The translations under genes and the position numbers were made by a program. 64,000 bases of DNA from Burkholderiaceae bacterium (lineage in GTDB: Bacteria; Pseudomonadota; Gammaproteobacteria; Burkholderiales; Burkholderiaceae_C). Of the stretch, positions 44,614-54,397 are shown piece by piece. Where the stretch lies: the NCBI GenBank assembly GCA_030695205.1, contig JAUYTN010000042.1, positions 186,001 to 250,000 on the forward strand. Direction: 5' to 3'. The stretch's first letter is position 1; every line of letters begins with the position of its first letter. The notes under the pieces were generated by a model that worked only from the letters and a program-made list of their open reading frames with translations, was not told where the DNA came from and did no database searches.

Positions 44614-45858
44614 ATGTTCTCATTCTTCAAAAAAAAGCCGCCCGCGCCCCCACCACCCGCTCCCCTGCCCCCCGCCCCTGAGGCCCCGGCCAAGGACTCG
44701 ACAGACGCGGCCCAGCCCAGCCCACCCGCATCCACTTTCACGTCTGGAGCGACCGTTTCCGTGGCTGCGGTTGCCGCGTCTGTAATCTCTACCGCACCCG
44801 TAGCCGTAGCCGTAGCCGCCAGCACAGCGCCCAAGGTGTCGGCTCCGGTGCCTGTGCATACGCCCGCCGCCGCCTCACCGTCTACGCCCCCGCTGGAGGC
44901 GCCAGCGCCGATCGGAGTCACCGCCAAGCCCGAGCGCACCGGCTGGCTCGACAAGCTCAAGGCCGGTCTCAAAAAAACGGGCACCAGCATCGCCACGGTG
45001 TTTACCGGCACCAAAATTGACGAAGCGCTGTACGAGGAGCTGGAAACCGCGCTGCTGATGGCCGACACCGGCGTCAAGGCCACCGAGTTTTTGCTGACCG
45101 ACCTCAAACGCCGGGTGAAAGACAACAAAACGACCGATCCTGCCGCGGTGAAAGGCCTGCTGGCACAGGCCCTGGCCGACCTGCTCTCACCGCTCGAAAA
45201 ACCACTGGCGGTAGGCCTGCGCTCGGCCATTGAACCCGGCGGGCGCGACGAACCAACCGTCATCATGGTGGCGGGCGTGAACGGCGCAGGCAAAACCACT
45301 TCCATCGGCAAACTCACCCGCCACCTGAGCGAATCCGGTGCCAGCGTGCTGCTGGCGGCGGCCGATACCTTCCGCGCCGCTGCGCGCGAGCAGCTGGGCG
45401 TGTGGGCCAACCGCAACACCGTGGACATCATCAGCCAGGACGGCGGCGACCCGGCTGCTGTGAGCTTCGACGCGGTGGCCGCTGGCAAGGCGCGCGGCAA
45501 AGACGTGGTGCTGGTGGACACCGCTGGCCGCCTGCCCACCCAGCTCCACCTGATGGAAGAGCTGAAAAAAATCAAACGCGTGGTGCAAAAAGCCCAGGCC
45601 AGCGCACCCAACGAGGTACTGCTGGTCATCGACGGCAACACCGGCCAGAACGCACTGGCACAGGTCAAAGCCTTTGACGCCGTGCTGGGCCTGACAGGGC
45701 TCATCGTCACCAAGCTGGACGGCACGGCCAAGGGCGGTGTGCTGGCCGCCATTGCCCGCGAGCACCCAATTCCGGTGTATTTCATCGGCGTGGGTGAAAA
45801 GCTGGAAGACCTGCAGACCTTCAACGCCAGGGAATTCGCGCAGGCGCTGCTGGGCTGA
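44614..45858 (+). CDS. ftsY: Signal recognition particle receptor FtsY
   Basis: A 414-residue SRP GTPase that delivers ribosomes to the membrane. Residues 1-110 are a Pro/Ala/Val-rich low-complexity tail instead of the acidic A domain of E. coli. The NG domain follows: MVAGVNGAGKTTSIGKL near 216-232, DTFRAAAREQL, VDTAGRLPTQLHLMEELKK, TKLDGTAKGG and GVGEKLEDLQTF. It is divergent from the M16 pair, and the ftsY-M16-rsmD-coaD order is conserved in this group. Confidence 0.94.
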   Translation: MFSFFKKKPPAPPPPAPLPPAPEAPAKDSTDAAQPSPPASTFTSGATVSVAAVAASVISTAPVAVAVAASTAPKVSAPVPVHTPAAASPSTPPLEAPAPIGVTAKPERTGWLDKLKAGLKKTGTSIATVFTGTKIDEALYEELETALLMADTGVKATEFLLTDLKRRVKDNKTTDPAAVKGLLAQALADLLSPLEKPLAVGLRSAIEPGGRDEPTVIMVAGVNGAGKTTSIGKLTRHLSESGASVLLAAADTFRAAAREQLGVWANRNTVDIISQDGGDPAAVSFDAVAAGKARGKDVVLVDTAGRLPTQLHLMEELKKIKRVVQKAQASAPNEVLLVIDGNTGQNALAQVKAFDAVLGLTGLIVTKLDGTAKGGVLAAIAREHPIPVYFIGVGEKLEDLQTFNAREFAQALLG

Positions 45859-46070
45859 TTCCACCCCAGCCCCTTGGCCTCGGCGAGCTTCTCCTGATGA
45901 GCCTGGGCCCGCCTCGCAGACCATGGCCCGGCACACCGCCTGCGCACGCGGGCCGCACCCACGGGCCCTTGCGGAGCAGTCCGCGCCTGCCCGTGTGCGC
46001 CACCGGACTGGGCATCGCGCACACCACGCCGACCCTGATGCGATCATGGCCTTGCGACATGTACCCGTCG

Positions 46071-46085
46071 TGTAACTTGGTTACA
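46071..46085. promoter_or_regulatory. HexR-like operator upstream of zwf
   Basis: TGTAAC, TTG, GTTACA: a perfect 6-bp inverted repeat 37 bp before the zwf start. It fits the 15-bp palindrome TGTAAY-N3-RTTACA described for HexR, the sugar-phosphate-responsive repressor of zwf, edd and eda genes. A second half-site-like GTAACCAA lies at 46105-46112. hexR itself is not in the window. Confidence 0.6.
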
Positions 46086-46122
46086 TTAAAATTTGGCAAA
46101 TTAAGTAACCAAATTCACCGCC

Positions 46123-47598
46123 ATGGCCACTACATCCTCCTCCGCCACCGCCCATGACCCGCTTGACCTGGTGATTTTTGGCGGGGTCGGCGACCTGTCG
46201 GTGCGCAAGCTGTTGCCCGCGCTGTACATGGCGCACCTGCACCACAACCTGCCCGAACACACCCTTATCCACGCCCTGGGCCGACAGGCGTGGGACCGCG
46301 AAGCCTTCATGGCCTTCATTGAGGACAAGGTGCCGGAATTCATCAAGGACAAAGCCATGGAAGCCGCGGCCTGGCAGGGCTTTCTGGCGCGGCTGAACTA
46401 CGTGTGCGTGGACGCCACCGTGGCTGCTGACTTCACCACCCTCGGTGCGGCGCTGCAGCCCGGCGCCGAGCGGGCCTACTACCTGGCCACCGCGCCCAGT
46501 CTGTTCACCGACATTTGCGCCAACCTGTCTGGGGCGGGTCTGATCGATGCCCGCAGCCGGGTGGTTCTGGAAAAGCCCCTGGGTCACGATCTGGCGTCTG
46601 CCCGCCTCATCAACGACGAAGTGGGCCGGTATTTTCAAGAGTCACAAATCTTTCGCATCGACCACTACCTGGGCAAAGAAACGGTACAGAACCTCATGGT
46701 GCTGCGTTTTGGCAACACCATTTTCGAGCCTCTGTGGCGCAGCCCGTACATCAAAAGCGTGCAAATCACTGTGGCCGAAAGCGTGGGCGTGGGCAGCCGG
46801 GCAGGCTTTTACGACGGCACAGGGGCCATGCGCGACATGGTGCAGAACCACCTGCTGCAGCTGCTGTGCATCGTGGCCATGGAGCCGCCGGTGTCGCTGG
46901 ACCCGGATGCCGTGCGCGACGAAAAGCTCAAGGTGCTGCGCTCGCTGCGCCCCATGACACCCGCCGACGTGGCCCGCGACACCGTGCGTGGCCAGTACAC
47001 CGCCGGGGCCAGCCAGGGCGAAGCGGCCAGGGGCTACCTGCACGAAGACAACATCCCCGAGGGGAGCACCACCGAAACCTTTGTCGCCCTGCGCGCCCAC
47101 ATCAACAACTGGCGCTGGGCCAACACCCCCATTTTTCTGCGCACCGGCAAGCGCATGGCCGAGCGGCGCTCGGAAATCGTCATCGAATTTGCAGACCTGC
47201 CTTTCACTATTTTTGCCGACTCACCGCGCCAATCGGTCAACCGGCTGATGATCCGCCTGCAGCCAGAAGAACACATCCAGCTGCAGATGATGGCCAAAGA
47301 GCCCGGCAGCGGTATGCGGTTGCGCCCGGTCAACCTGAACCTGGACCTGCAGTCTGCCTTTGTCGCCCGGCGGGCGGAGGCCTACGAGCGGCTGCTGATG
47401 GACGTGATCAAAGGCCGCCTGACCCACTTCATGCGCCGCGACGAGCTGGAGGCCGCCTGGTGCTGGGTGGACCCCATCCTGCAAGGCTGGGCGACCCTGG
47501 CCGAAAAGCCCAAGGCCTACACCGCCGGCAGCTGGGGGCCCGCCGCCTCATCGGCCCTGATGGCCCGCGAAGGCTCGGCCTGGGTGGAGGAGGCCTGA
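46123..47598 (+). CDS. zwf: Glucose-6-phosphate 1-dehydrogenase
   Basis: A 491-residue enzyme oxidising glucose 6-phosphate to 6-phosphogluconolactone with NADP. Nucleotide loop LVIFGGVGDLSVRKLLPALY (residues 16-35), EKPLGHDLASA and the catalytic RIDHYLGKETVQN near 182-194. The family's usual GATGDL reads GGVGDL. It begins the zwf-pgl-edd-eda-pgi cluster with a HexR-like operator in front. pgl starts 3 bp after its stop. Confidence 0.95.
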   Translation: MATTSSSATAHDPLDLVIFGGVGDLSVRKLLPALYMAHLHHNLPEHTLIHALGRQAWDREAFMAFIEDKVPEFIKDKAMEAAAWQGFLARLNYVCVDATVAADFTTLGAALQPGAERAYYLATAPSLFTDICANLSGAGLIDARSRVVLEKPLGHDLASARLINDEVGRYFQESQIFRIDHYLGKETVQNLMVLRFGNTIFEPLWRSPYIKSVQITVAESVGVGSRAGFYDGTGAMRDMVQNHLLQLLCIVAMEPPVSLDPDAVRDEKLKVLRSLRPMTPADVARDTVRGQYTAGASQGEAARGYLHEDNIPEGSTTETFVALRAHINNWRWANTPIFLRTGKRMAERRSEIVIEFADLPFTIFADSPRQSVNRLMIRLQPEEHIQLQMMAKEPGSGMRLRPVNLNLDLQSAFVARRAEAYERLLMDVIKGRLTHFMRRDELEAAWCWVDPILQGWATLAEKPKAYTAGSWGPAASSALMAREGSAWVEEA

Positions 47599-47600
47599 GC

Positions 47601-48392
47601 ATGGATGCCCCATCCACCCCCCAACCCCGTGTGGCCGAGCGGCACTGCGCCAGCCCCCAAGCCCTGGCGCATGAGCTGGCCAGCACCATCGCCGGCGAAC
47701 TGCGCGAGGCCATCGCCCAGCGGGGTCGGGCGCTGCTGGCGGTATCGGGCGGCAAATCGCCCATTGCGCTGTTTCAGGCGCTGCGGGTGCATGCGTTGGA
47801 CTGGGCCAAAGTCAACGTGCTTCTGGTGGACGAGCGCTGCGTGCCCCACACCCCCACGCCCCACCCCGACAGCAACACCGCCCTGGTGCGCCAGCACCTG
47901 CTGCAAGACCTGGCCGCTGCGGCCACCTTCTGGCCCTTTTTTGACACCCTGCCCCATGCATCGGCCTCCACCCTGACTGCGAACGAGCCACTGGCCCTGG
48001 ATGCCGTCGACGCCCTGCCTGCCGCCGCCAACCAACGCCTGGCCGCCCTCTCGTGGCCGCTGGAGGTGCTGGTGCTGGGCATGGGCGAGGACGGGCACAC
48101 CGCCTCGCTGTTTCCGGGTGTACCCGGCCTGGCCCGTGCGCTGGTCAGTGCCGAGGTGGTCGCTGCCGTGCGCCCCGATGCCACCGACCAGGCCCCCCAT
48201 GCCCGCCTCAGCCTCACCCTACCCACGCTGCTGGCTGCGCGACACACCCACCTGTCCATCGTCGGGACCACCAAACAGGCGGTGTACCGCCAGGCCCTGG
48301 CCCGCCCCGATGCCGCCCTGCCCGTCTCGCTGGTGCTGCACGGCCAACCCCCACACAACCAGCCCCACGCGCTGACGGTGTGGCTGGCCTGA
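47601..48392 (+). CDS. pgl: 6-phosphogluconolactonase
   Basis: A 263-residue enzyme hydrolysing 6-phosphogluconolactone. Family signs: [40 protein letters not shown] and [20 protein letters not shown]. The ATG at 47601 follows zwf closely; the frame continues upstream inside zwf but is not coding there. Sited between zwf and edd, it supplies the middle step from glucose 6-phosphate to 6-phosphogluconate. Confidence 0.93.
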   Translation: MDAPSTPQPRVAERHCASPQALAHELASTIAGELREAIAQRGRALLAVSGGKSPIALFQALRVHALDWAKVNVLLVDERCVPHTPTPHPDSNTALVRQHLLQDLAAAATFWPFFDTLPHASASTLTANEPLALDAVDALPAAANQRLAALSWPLEVLVLGMGEDGHTASLFPGVPGLARALVSAEVVAAVRPDATDQAPHARLSLTLPTLLAARHTHLSIVGTTKQAVYRQALARPDAALPVSLVLHGQPPHNQPHALTVWLA

Positions 48393-48495
48393 CCCGCTGG
48401 ACTCTGCCCACGCACGATCCAACACCTGCAGCAACTCTCAGCAGCCGCACCCGACACCGAGCACCCCCACAGCCCGCCCCCACCGGCCACACCCC

Positions 48496-50337
48496 ATGAA
48501 CGCCCACGCCTCCCCCCCCATGCCGCTGCACCCTACCCTGGCCGCCGTCACCGAACGCATCGTCAGCCGCAGCACGGCCGCCCGCACCACCTACCTCGCC
48601 AGCGTGGCTGCCCAGGGCCGTGCGGGCACCCAGCGCGCGGGGATGGGCTGCGCCAACATGGCCCACACCACCGCGGCCCTGCCCCTACAGGACAAACTGA
48701 CCATCCATGCTGAACGCGCTCCGCATGTGGGCATCGTCAGTGCCTACAACGACATGCTCTCTGCCCACCAGCCCTACGAGCACTACCCAGAGCTGTTGCG
48801 CAACCACGCGCGCAGTCTGGGCGCCACCGCACAAATGGCCGGTGGCGTACCGGCCATGTGCGACGGCGTCACCCAGGGCGCCGAGGGCATGGAGCTGTCG
48901 CTGTTCTCGCGCGACGTGATTGCCCTGTCCACCGCCGTGGCGCTGTCGCACAAGGTGTTCGATGCCGCACTGATGCTGGGCGTGTGCGACAAAATCGTGC
49001 CCGGTCTGTTCATGGGCGCGGTGCAGTTTGGGCACCTGAGCACGGTGTTTGTGCCCGCTGGCCCCATGACCAGCGGCCTGTCCAACGATGCCAAGGCCAA
49101 GGTGCGCCAGCAGTATGCCCAAGGGCTGGTGGGGCGCGACGCCCTGCTGGAGAGCGAGGCCCAGGCCTACCACAGCCCCGGCACCTGCACCTTCTACGGC
49201 ACGGCCAACAGTAACCAGATGCTGATGGAAATCATGGGCCTGCACCTGCCCGGCTCGTCCTTCGTCAACCCCGGCACCCCGCTGCGCGAAGCCCTCACGC
49301 GGGAGGCCATGCGCCGTGCGCTGGCCAACACCGGCAAGACGGGTGCGCCTGCGGTGCGCCTGGCCGACATCGTGAGCGAAAAAACCGTGGTCAACGGCAT
49401 CGTCGGCCTGCTGGCCACCGGTGGCAGCACCAACCATACCCTGCACCTCGTGGCCATGGCCAGAGCCGCTGGGGTGCTGATCGACTGGGACGACTTTGCC
49501 GAACTCTCCGCCGTGGTGCCCCTGCTGGCCCGGGTGTACCCCAACGGCAGCGCCGACGTGAACCACTTCCACGCCGCTGGTGGCATGGGCTACCTCATGC
49601 AGGAGCTGCTGGGAGCCGGTCTGCTGCATGCCAACGTGGCCACCATCATGGGCCAGGGCCTGCACGCCTACACCCAGGAGCCCTGGCTGGATGGCGAGCA
49701 ACTCGCCTGGCGGCCTGTGCCCGCCACCAGTGCCGACACCAGTGTGCTGCGCCCCATGAGCGCCCCCTTCAGCGCAGATGGTGGCCTGCGCCTGCTGCAG
49801 GGCAACCTGGGCCGCAGCGTGGTCAAAGTGTCTGCCGTGAAGCCCGAGCACCGCGTGGTGCGCGCCCCCGCCGTGGTGGTGAGCGACCAGCAGGACCTGC
49901 TGGCCCTGTTCAACGCCGGGCAACTGGAGCGCGACCTGGTTGCCGTGGTGCGCTACCAGGGCCCCCGCGCCAACGGCATGCCCGAGCTGCACAAACTCAC
50001 GCCCCCGCTGGCTGTGCTGCAAGACAAAGGCTTCAAGGTGGCGCTGGTGACCGACGGGCGCATGTCGGGCGCATCGGGCAAGGTGCCCGCGGCCATCCAC
50101 CTCAGCCCCGAGGCGCTGGCCAATGGCCCCATTGCCCTGGTGCGTGACGGCGACATCATCACCCTGGACTGCGAGCGCGGCCTGCTGCAGCTGGAGGTGG
50201 ACGAGGCCACCCTGGCCACACGCGAGGTGCACCACCCCGACCTCAGCGCCAACGCCCACGGCACGGGTCGCGAGCTGTTTGGCCTGTTCCGCACCCACGC
50301 AGGCACGGCAGAAACCGGTGGTTCGCCGTTGATCTGA
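48496..50337 (+). CDS. edd: 6-phosphogluconate dehydratase
   Basis: A 613-residue IlvD/Edd dehydratase with an iron-sulfur cluster, making 2-keto-3-deoxy-6-phosphogluconate. Motifs: [40 protein letters not shown] (cluster Cys), [20 protein letters not shown] and [20 protein letters not shown]. Length equals that of E. coli Edd. A 103-bp gap separates it from pgl; eda follows. Confidence 0.95.
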   Translation: MNAHASPPMPLHPTLAAVTERIVSRSTAARTTYLASVAAQGRAGTQRAGMGCANMAHTTAALPLQDKLTIHAERAPHVGIVSAYNDMLSAHQPYEHYPELLRNHARSLGATAQMAGGVPAMCDGVTQGAEGMELSLFSRDVIALSTAVALSHKVFDAALMLGVCDKIVPGLFMGAVQFGHLSTVFVPAGPMTSGLSNDAKAKVRQQYAQGLVGRDALLESEAQAYHSPGTCTFYGTANSNQMLMEIMGLHLPGSSFVNPGTPLREALTREAMRRALANTGKTGAPAVRLADIVSEKTVVNGIVGLLATGGSTNHTLHLVAMARAAGVLIDWDDFAELSAVVPLLARVYPNGSADVNHFHAAGGMGYLMQELLGAGLLHANVATIMGQGLHAYTQEPWLDGEQLAWRPVPATSADTSVLRPMSAPFSADGGLRLLQGNLGRSVVKVSAVKPEHRVVRAPAVVVSDQQDLLALFNAGQLERDLVAVVRYQGPRANGMPELHKLTPPLAVLQDKGFKVALVTDGRMSGASGKVPAAIHLSPEALANGPIALVRDGDIITLDCERGLLQLEVDEATLATREVHHPDLSANAHGTGRELFGLFRTHAGTAETGGSPLI

Positions 50338-50364
50338 TGCCTGCATGCCGCCCCCACAATCCAA

Positions 50365-50420
50365 AAAATCCATAGCTAAATCCGCTTTCCTGACAAAAGC
50401 TGATGGCACTTTTTGTATCA
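50365..50420. repeat. AT-rich repeat, copy E, just upstream of eda
   Basis: AAAAAATCCATAGCTAAATC, CGCTTTCCTGACAAAAGC, then GATGGCACTTTTTG. On the opposite strand this gives the GTGCC, AGC, AAAGC, AGCTAT skeleton seen in the other copies. It ends within 10 nt of the eda start. Confidence 0.45.
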
Positions 50421-50425
50421 AATCC

Positions 50426-51070
50426 ATGACCACCACCTGCTTCACCCGCCCCACCTTCACCTCCCGCGTGGTGCCCGTCATCGTGCTCAACGATGCCGCC
50501 CACGCCGTGCCCCTGGCGCACGCGCTGCTGGCCGGTGGCATTGACGTGATGGAAATCACCCTGCGCTCAAGCGCTGCACTGGCCGCCATCGAAGCCGTGG
50601 CCCGCGCCGTGCCCGAGATGCAGGTGGGCGCAGGCACCATCACCCGTGTGGCCGACGTCGCCCGTGTGGTGGACGCAGGAGCCAGTTTTGCCCTGTCACC
50701 CGGCTGCACCGACGCGCTGGTGCACGCGGTGCGCGTCGCCGGTTTGCCGTTTGTGCCCGGCGTGATGACACCCGGCGAAGTCATGCGCACCCGCGACATG
50801 GGCTTTGAGCTGATGAAGCTGTTCCCGGCCGCACAGGCCGGTGGACTGGCCATGCTCAAGGCATTGAGCGGGCCACTGCCCGACGTGGCGTTTTGCCCCA
50901 CCGGCGGCATCAGCCCCGACAACCTGGCCGACTTTCTGGCCTTGCCCAACGTGGCCATGGCGGGTGGCAGCTGGCTCACCCCCGCCGACGCACTGTCCCA
51001 GGGCGACTGGGCGCGCATCACCCGCCTGGCCAGCGAGGCCACTCAATCCGCAAAAAATGTCAGTATTTGA
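50426..51070 (+). CDS. eda: KDPG aldolase (2-keto-3-deoxy-6-phosphogluconate aldolase)
   Basis: A 214-residue class I aldolase splitting KDPG to pyruvate and glyceraldehyde 3-phosphate. Motifs: VVPVIVLNDAAHAVPLAHAL, GIDVMEITLRSSAALAAI (Glu), VGAGTITRVAD, FALSPGCTDALVHAV and the Schiff-base Lys in ELMKLFPAAQAGG. The ATG at 50426 gives the normal N-terminus. A longer form from 50345 would translate the AT-rich repeat and is unlikely. Confidence 0.94.
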   Translation: MTTTCFTRPTFTSRVVPVIVLNDAAHAVPLAHALLAGGIDVMEITLRSSAALAAIEAVARAVPEMQVGAGTITRVADVARVVDAGASFALSPGCTDALVHAVRVAGLPFVPGVMTPGEVMRTRDMGFELMKLFPAAQAGGLAMLKALSGPLPDVAFCPTGGISPDNLADFLALPNVAMAGGSWLTPADALSQGDWARITRLASEATQSAKNVSI

Positions 51071-51292
51071 GAAGCAAACACCTACGCAAAATAAAGCGAT
51101 TATGGCCGATAAAGCTTGAAAATTATTAGATAAATTGATAGCAGATCTCACCTCAACCAAACACCGCTGCATCAACCCACCTCTGGCCCCAACGGCCAGA
51201 TTCCCGCAAGGGGCAGTTGGCATACTGTGTGTGCTTCGCCCAGCCCGCTTACCCACCCGCCTGTTCACCCACTAGCCCCGCCAGAGCCAGCC
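51071..51292. other. AT-rich gap between eda and pgi
   Basis: The first 75 bp (51071-51145) are AT-rich (AAAATAAAGCG, GATAAAGCTTG, AATTGATAGC) and may be a further, diverged member of the AT-rich repeat family. The rest is GC-rich without a gene. A separate promoter for pgi could lie here. Confidence 0.35.
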
Positions 51293-52915
51293 ATGCCCCA
51301 CCTGTTCTCGCCGCCGCCCTCTCCCACCTCACTCCCCGCTTGGTCGCGGCTGACGGTTCTGGCGCAGGCAGGCCTGCCCCACCTGGCCCAGTTGCTGAGC
51401 GAACCCGCGCTGCGCCCTGCGCCCGTCAGCGCCGAGGGCACAGGGCTGACACTGGACTTTTCCCGCCAGGCCATCGATGGCTCGGTACTGGACGCCCTGC
51501 TGGCCTTGGCCACCCAAGCCAACATCGACGGACAGCGCGAGGCCATGTTCAGCGGGCAAGTCATCAACACCACCGAGCAGCGGGCTGTGCTGCACGTTGC
51601 CCTGCGGGGCACCCCCGGTGCCACAGGCGATGCCGCACCCTGGGGCGGCGCGGTGCAGCAACGGGTGCAGGCCGAGCTGGATCGGGTGTGCGCCTTCACA
51701 CAAGCCGTGCACAGCGGCCAACTGCGTGGCAGCGGTGGCGACACCTTCACCGACGTGGTCAACATCGGCATTGGCGGCTCGGACCTGGGCCCGCGCATGG
51801 CCGCCGAAGCCCTGGCCCACCTGACGCACCCCAGCCCTGGGGCGCCCGCCGTGCGCGTGCACTTTGTCAGCAACCCCGATGCCTGGGCGCTGCACAGCGT
51901 GCTGCGCGGGCTGGATGCGCGGCGCACGCTGGTGGTCATAGCCTCCAAAACCTTCACCACGCAAGAAACCATGACCAACGCCGCATCCGCCCGCCGCTGG
52001 CTGGCCGATGCGGGGCTGAGCGATGCCGAGCAAGGCGCACACCTGGTGGCCATCACGGCGGCACCGACCAAATCGCAGGCCATGGGCATAGGGCCCCAGC
52101 AAACCTTCACGTTCTGGGACTGGGTGGGCGGGCGCTACTCGGTGTGGTCGGCACTGGGCCTGCCGCTGGCGCTGGCGGTGGGTGCACCGGCGTTTCGCCA
52201 ATTTCTGGCCGGTGGCCAAACCATGGATGCACACTTCAGATCCGCCCCGCTGCCGGCCAACCTGCCAGTGCTGATGGCGCTGCTGGGCATCTGGAACCGC
52301 AACTTCCTAGGCTGCCCCACACAGCTGCTGTCGACCTACCCCAGCCGCCTGGCCCGCTTTACCCCATTTGTGCAGCAAATGGACATGGAGAGCAACGGCA
52401 AGCGCGTGCGCCACACCGGCGAACCCTGCCTGGCCGAGACCGGCCCGATTGTGTGGGGCGGCACGGGCATTGACGGCCAGCATGCGTACTTTCAGCTGCT
52501 GCACCAGGGCATACACCGCGTGCCGGTGGACTTTGTGGGTGTACTCTCCGAAGACACGCCCGACCTGCCCTTGGCAACCGAACACCACCGGGTGGTCAAC
52601 CTCAACCTGCGCGCCCAGGCCGAAGCCCTGGCGCGGGGCCGCGACACCGCTGCCACCCTGGCCGCCCTGCGCGCCGACGGCCTGAGCGAAGACGAAGCCC
52701 AGGCCATGGCCCCGCACCGCAGCTTTGCGGGCAACGTGCCCAACAGCATCCTGTGGCTGGACGCCCTCACCCCCGCCCGCCTGGGCGCGCTGGTGGCGCT
52801 GTACGAACACAAGGTGTTCACACAGGCCGCCATCTGGGGCATCAACGCCTACGACCAGTGGGGCGTGGAACTGGGCAAAACCATGGCCAAGGCCATGGAA
52901 ACCCAAACGGGTTGA
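51293..52915 (+). CDS. pgi: Glucose-6-phosphate isomerase
   Basis: A 540-residue isomerase interconverting glucose and fructose 6-phosphate. VVNIGIGGSDLGPRMAAEAL, VVIASKTFTTQETMTNA, FWDWVGGRYSVWSALGLPL and GIWNRNFLGCPTQ are family hallmarks; the C-terminal Lys region is EHKVFTQAAIWGINAYDQWG. The chosen start removes a Pro-rich upstream frame. It completes the cluster by feeding fructose 6-phosphate into the Entner-Doudoroff route. Confidence 0.95.
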   Translation: MPHLFSPPPSPTSLPAWSRLTVLAQAGLPHLAQLLSEPALRPAPVSAEGTGLTLDFSRQAIDGSVLDALLALATQANIDGQREAMFSGQVINTTEQRAVLHVALRGTPGATGDAAPWGGAVQQRVQAELDRVCAFTQAVHSGQLRGSGGDTFTDVVNIGIGGSDLGPRMAAEALAHLTHPSPGAPAVRVHFVSNPDAWALHSVLRGLDARRTLVVIASKTFTTQETMTNAASARRWLADAGLSDAEQGAHLVAITAAPTKSQAMGIGPQQTFTFWDWVGGRYSVWSALGLPLALAVGAPAFRQFLAGGQTMDAHFRSAPLPANLPVLMALLGIWNRNFLGCPTQLLSTYPSRLARFTPFVQQMDMESNGKRVRHTGEPCLAETGPIVWGGTGIDGQHAYFQLLHQGIHRVPVDFVGVLSEDTPDLPLATEHHRVVNLNLRAQAEALARGRDTAATLAALRADGLSEDEAQAMAPHRSFAGNVPNSILWLDALTPARLGALVALYEHKVFTQAAIWGINAYDQWGVELGKTMAKAMETQTG

Positions 52916-53051
52916 CGCATCATCAGCCCAGCCTGGCCATGTCCCTCAGGCAACTGAGGGCATTCGGCGCGTCACCGGGCTGTCACGGGGACGCAGGACA
53001 CTGCAGGTACTTTGTTATTCCCGAGCGTCCACGGTGTGGCACGCGTGGCTC

Positions 53052-53591
53052 ATGTACCTGCAAAAAACCGACCAAGCCGTTCTTGAACTGGCCAGGCGAG
53101 ACCGCAAGCTCTTGCTCAAGGAGCGGGCCTTGCTTTTGCTGGCTGACGGCCAGAAGTCCGACACCGAACTGCTGGCCATGGTGCAGGCCGAGGCCCCCAT
53201 GCTGCAAAGCCTGGTGGCGCAGGGCTTCCTGGTGCGCCGCTTGCCAGCGGCGACCAACCGAACACCAAGCCCACCCACGCCATCTCCGACACCCCTCGCC
53301 GCGGACACACCACCAGCCCCCCGGGTGGCCGCGGACACGTTCGACGGCAAACGCTCTCTGGCCACCACGCGGATGTTCTTGTTCGACCTGACCGAGCGCA
53401 TGTTCTCCAGGCGCGACCCGGCACTGGCGCAGGCGTTTCGGGATCGGTTTCGCGAGGCGCGAGACCGGGCCTCCATGGTGGCGGTGTCGCGCGAACTGCT
53501 GCAGCACATTGAAGAACAGGCCGGCGCATCACGGGCCGACGAGATCAGCGCCCGCCTGGCCATGCTGCTGCCCGATGAAGTGTCGGCTTAA
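53052..53591 (+). CDS. Hypothetical protein
   Basis: A 179-residue cytoplasmic protein, not recognised. Residues 5-60 (AVLELARRDRKLLLKERALL and onward) look like a small helical winged-helix-type domain; a Pro/Thr-rich linker (70-95) joins a helical C-terminal part (FRDRFREARDRASMVAVSRE). No ribosome binding site is obvious, and a GTG at 53034 is another possible start. Its stop overlaps the convergent GNAT gene by 4 nt. Confidence 0.65.
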   Translation: MYLQKTDQAVLELARRDRKLLLKERALLLLADGQKSDTELLAMVQAEAPMLQSLVAQGFLVRRLPAATNRTPSPPTPSPTPLAADTPPAPRVAADTFDGKRSLATTRMFLFDLTERMFSRRDPALAQAFRDRFREARDRASMVAVSRELLQHIEEQAGASRADEISARLAMLLPDEVSA

Positions 53592-54109
53592 GTGAGAGAG
53601 AACTTGACCCGTACTTCCTCCAGCCGGGTCATGCCCACCGGAGTGGTGCGCAGGGTTTTCATCTCGCGCTTGAAGCCGGCGGCATCGTAAAAAGCCATGC
53701 CACGCTCATTGCGCACATACACCCAGGCAGTGACTTCGTTGAAGCCCTCCTCCTCGCAGGCATCGCGCGCGGCGTCCCACAGCGCCAGGCCTGCGCCTTG
53801 GCCCAGCACCTCGGGCAGCACGTAGTGAGCCCAAATTTCGCCTACGGTGGGTTTGGTTTTGGGGTCGCGCGAGCGGTCAAAGGCAATGAAGCCCACCAAT
53901 TTGCCACCTTCGGAGGTGGCCACCAGCACCTGGGGCTCGGCAAACTCGATGGCCTCTCGCCACATGGCCTGGCGCTTGTCCACCGACAGGGATTTCAGGT
54001 CGTCTTCCTCCACCAGACCAGCATAGGCATGCTGCCAGGCACGGACATGGATGTCGGCAATGGCTTTGGCATCGCGCAGGGTGGCAAGTCTCACTTCAAA
54101 CAAAGGCAT
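53588..54109 (-). CDS. GNAT-family N-acetyltransferase
   Basis: A 173-residue acetyltransferase with the GNAT fold: VRLATLRDAKAIADIHVRAW, then the acetyl-CoA loop VLPEVLGQGAGLALWDAARD (Q/RxxGxG/A, with QGAG), and VTAWVYVRNERGMAFYDAAG. The substrate is unknown. The second Met (MPLFEV) is used as start, giving the normal domain beginning; the first Met would add five residues. Confidence 0.85.
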   Translation of the reverse strand: MPLFEVRLATLRDAKAIADIHVRAWQHAYAGLVEEDDLKSLSVDKRQAMWREAIEFAEPQVLVATSEGGKLVGFIAFDRSRDPKTKPTVGEIWAHYVLPEVLGQGAGLALWDAARDACEEEGFNEVTAWVYVRNERGMAFYDAAGFKREMKTLRTTPVGMTRLEEVRVKFSLT

Positions 54110-54397
54110 AGGGTCACAGGCCATCGAGGGCCTCGCTCAAGGGTCGCACAACAGGCCGGCGCCGGGCGCCAGGGCTCGGGCAACTGCACCACGCGCATTG
54201 GCCACACCAGGCCATGCAGGCCGTGGCGGGCCAACAAAAAGGGCGCTATTGTCGCCGCATGGCTTGCCACGCCCAGCCCTGCAGCGGGTGACCAGGGTCG
54301 GCAGGCACTGGCCGTGGCTGCCAGCGCTGGCGTGTCTCTTATGATGCGCAAGCGGCGCAGCCCTCCCCCACGCCTCGCCAACCTCTACCCCACCACC

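Noticed and set aside
43944..46022. 692-codon minus-strand open frame opposite ftsY
   Set aside because: Ser/Ala-rich shadow of ftsY; it continues into the M16 gene in a different frame and has no family signature.
45859..46070. Small genes between ftsY and zwf
   Set aside because: Only short Arg/Pro-rich frames on both strands, no start signals; treated as non-coding.
48685..51042. 785-codon minus-strand open frame opposite edd and eda
   Set aside because: Very His/Gln/Gly-rich translation typical of the antisense of a GC-rich gene; edd and eda on the other strand are unmistakable.
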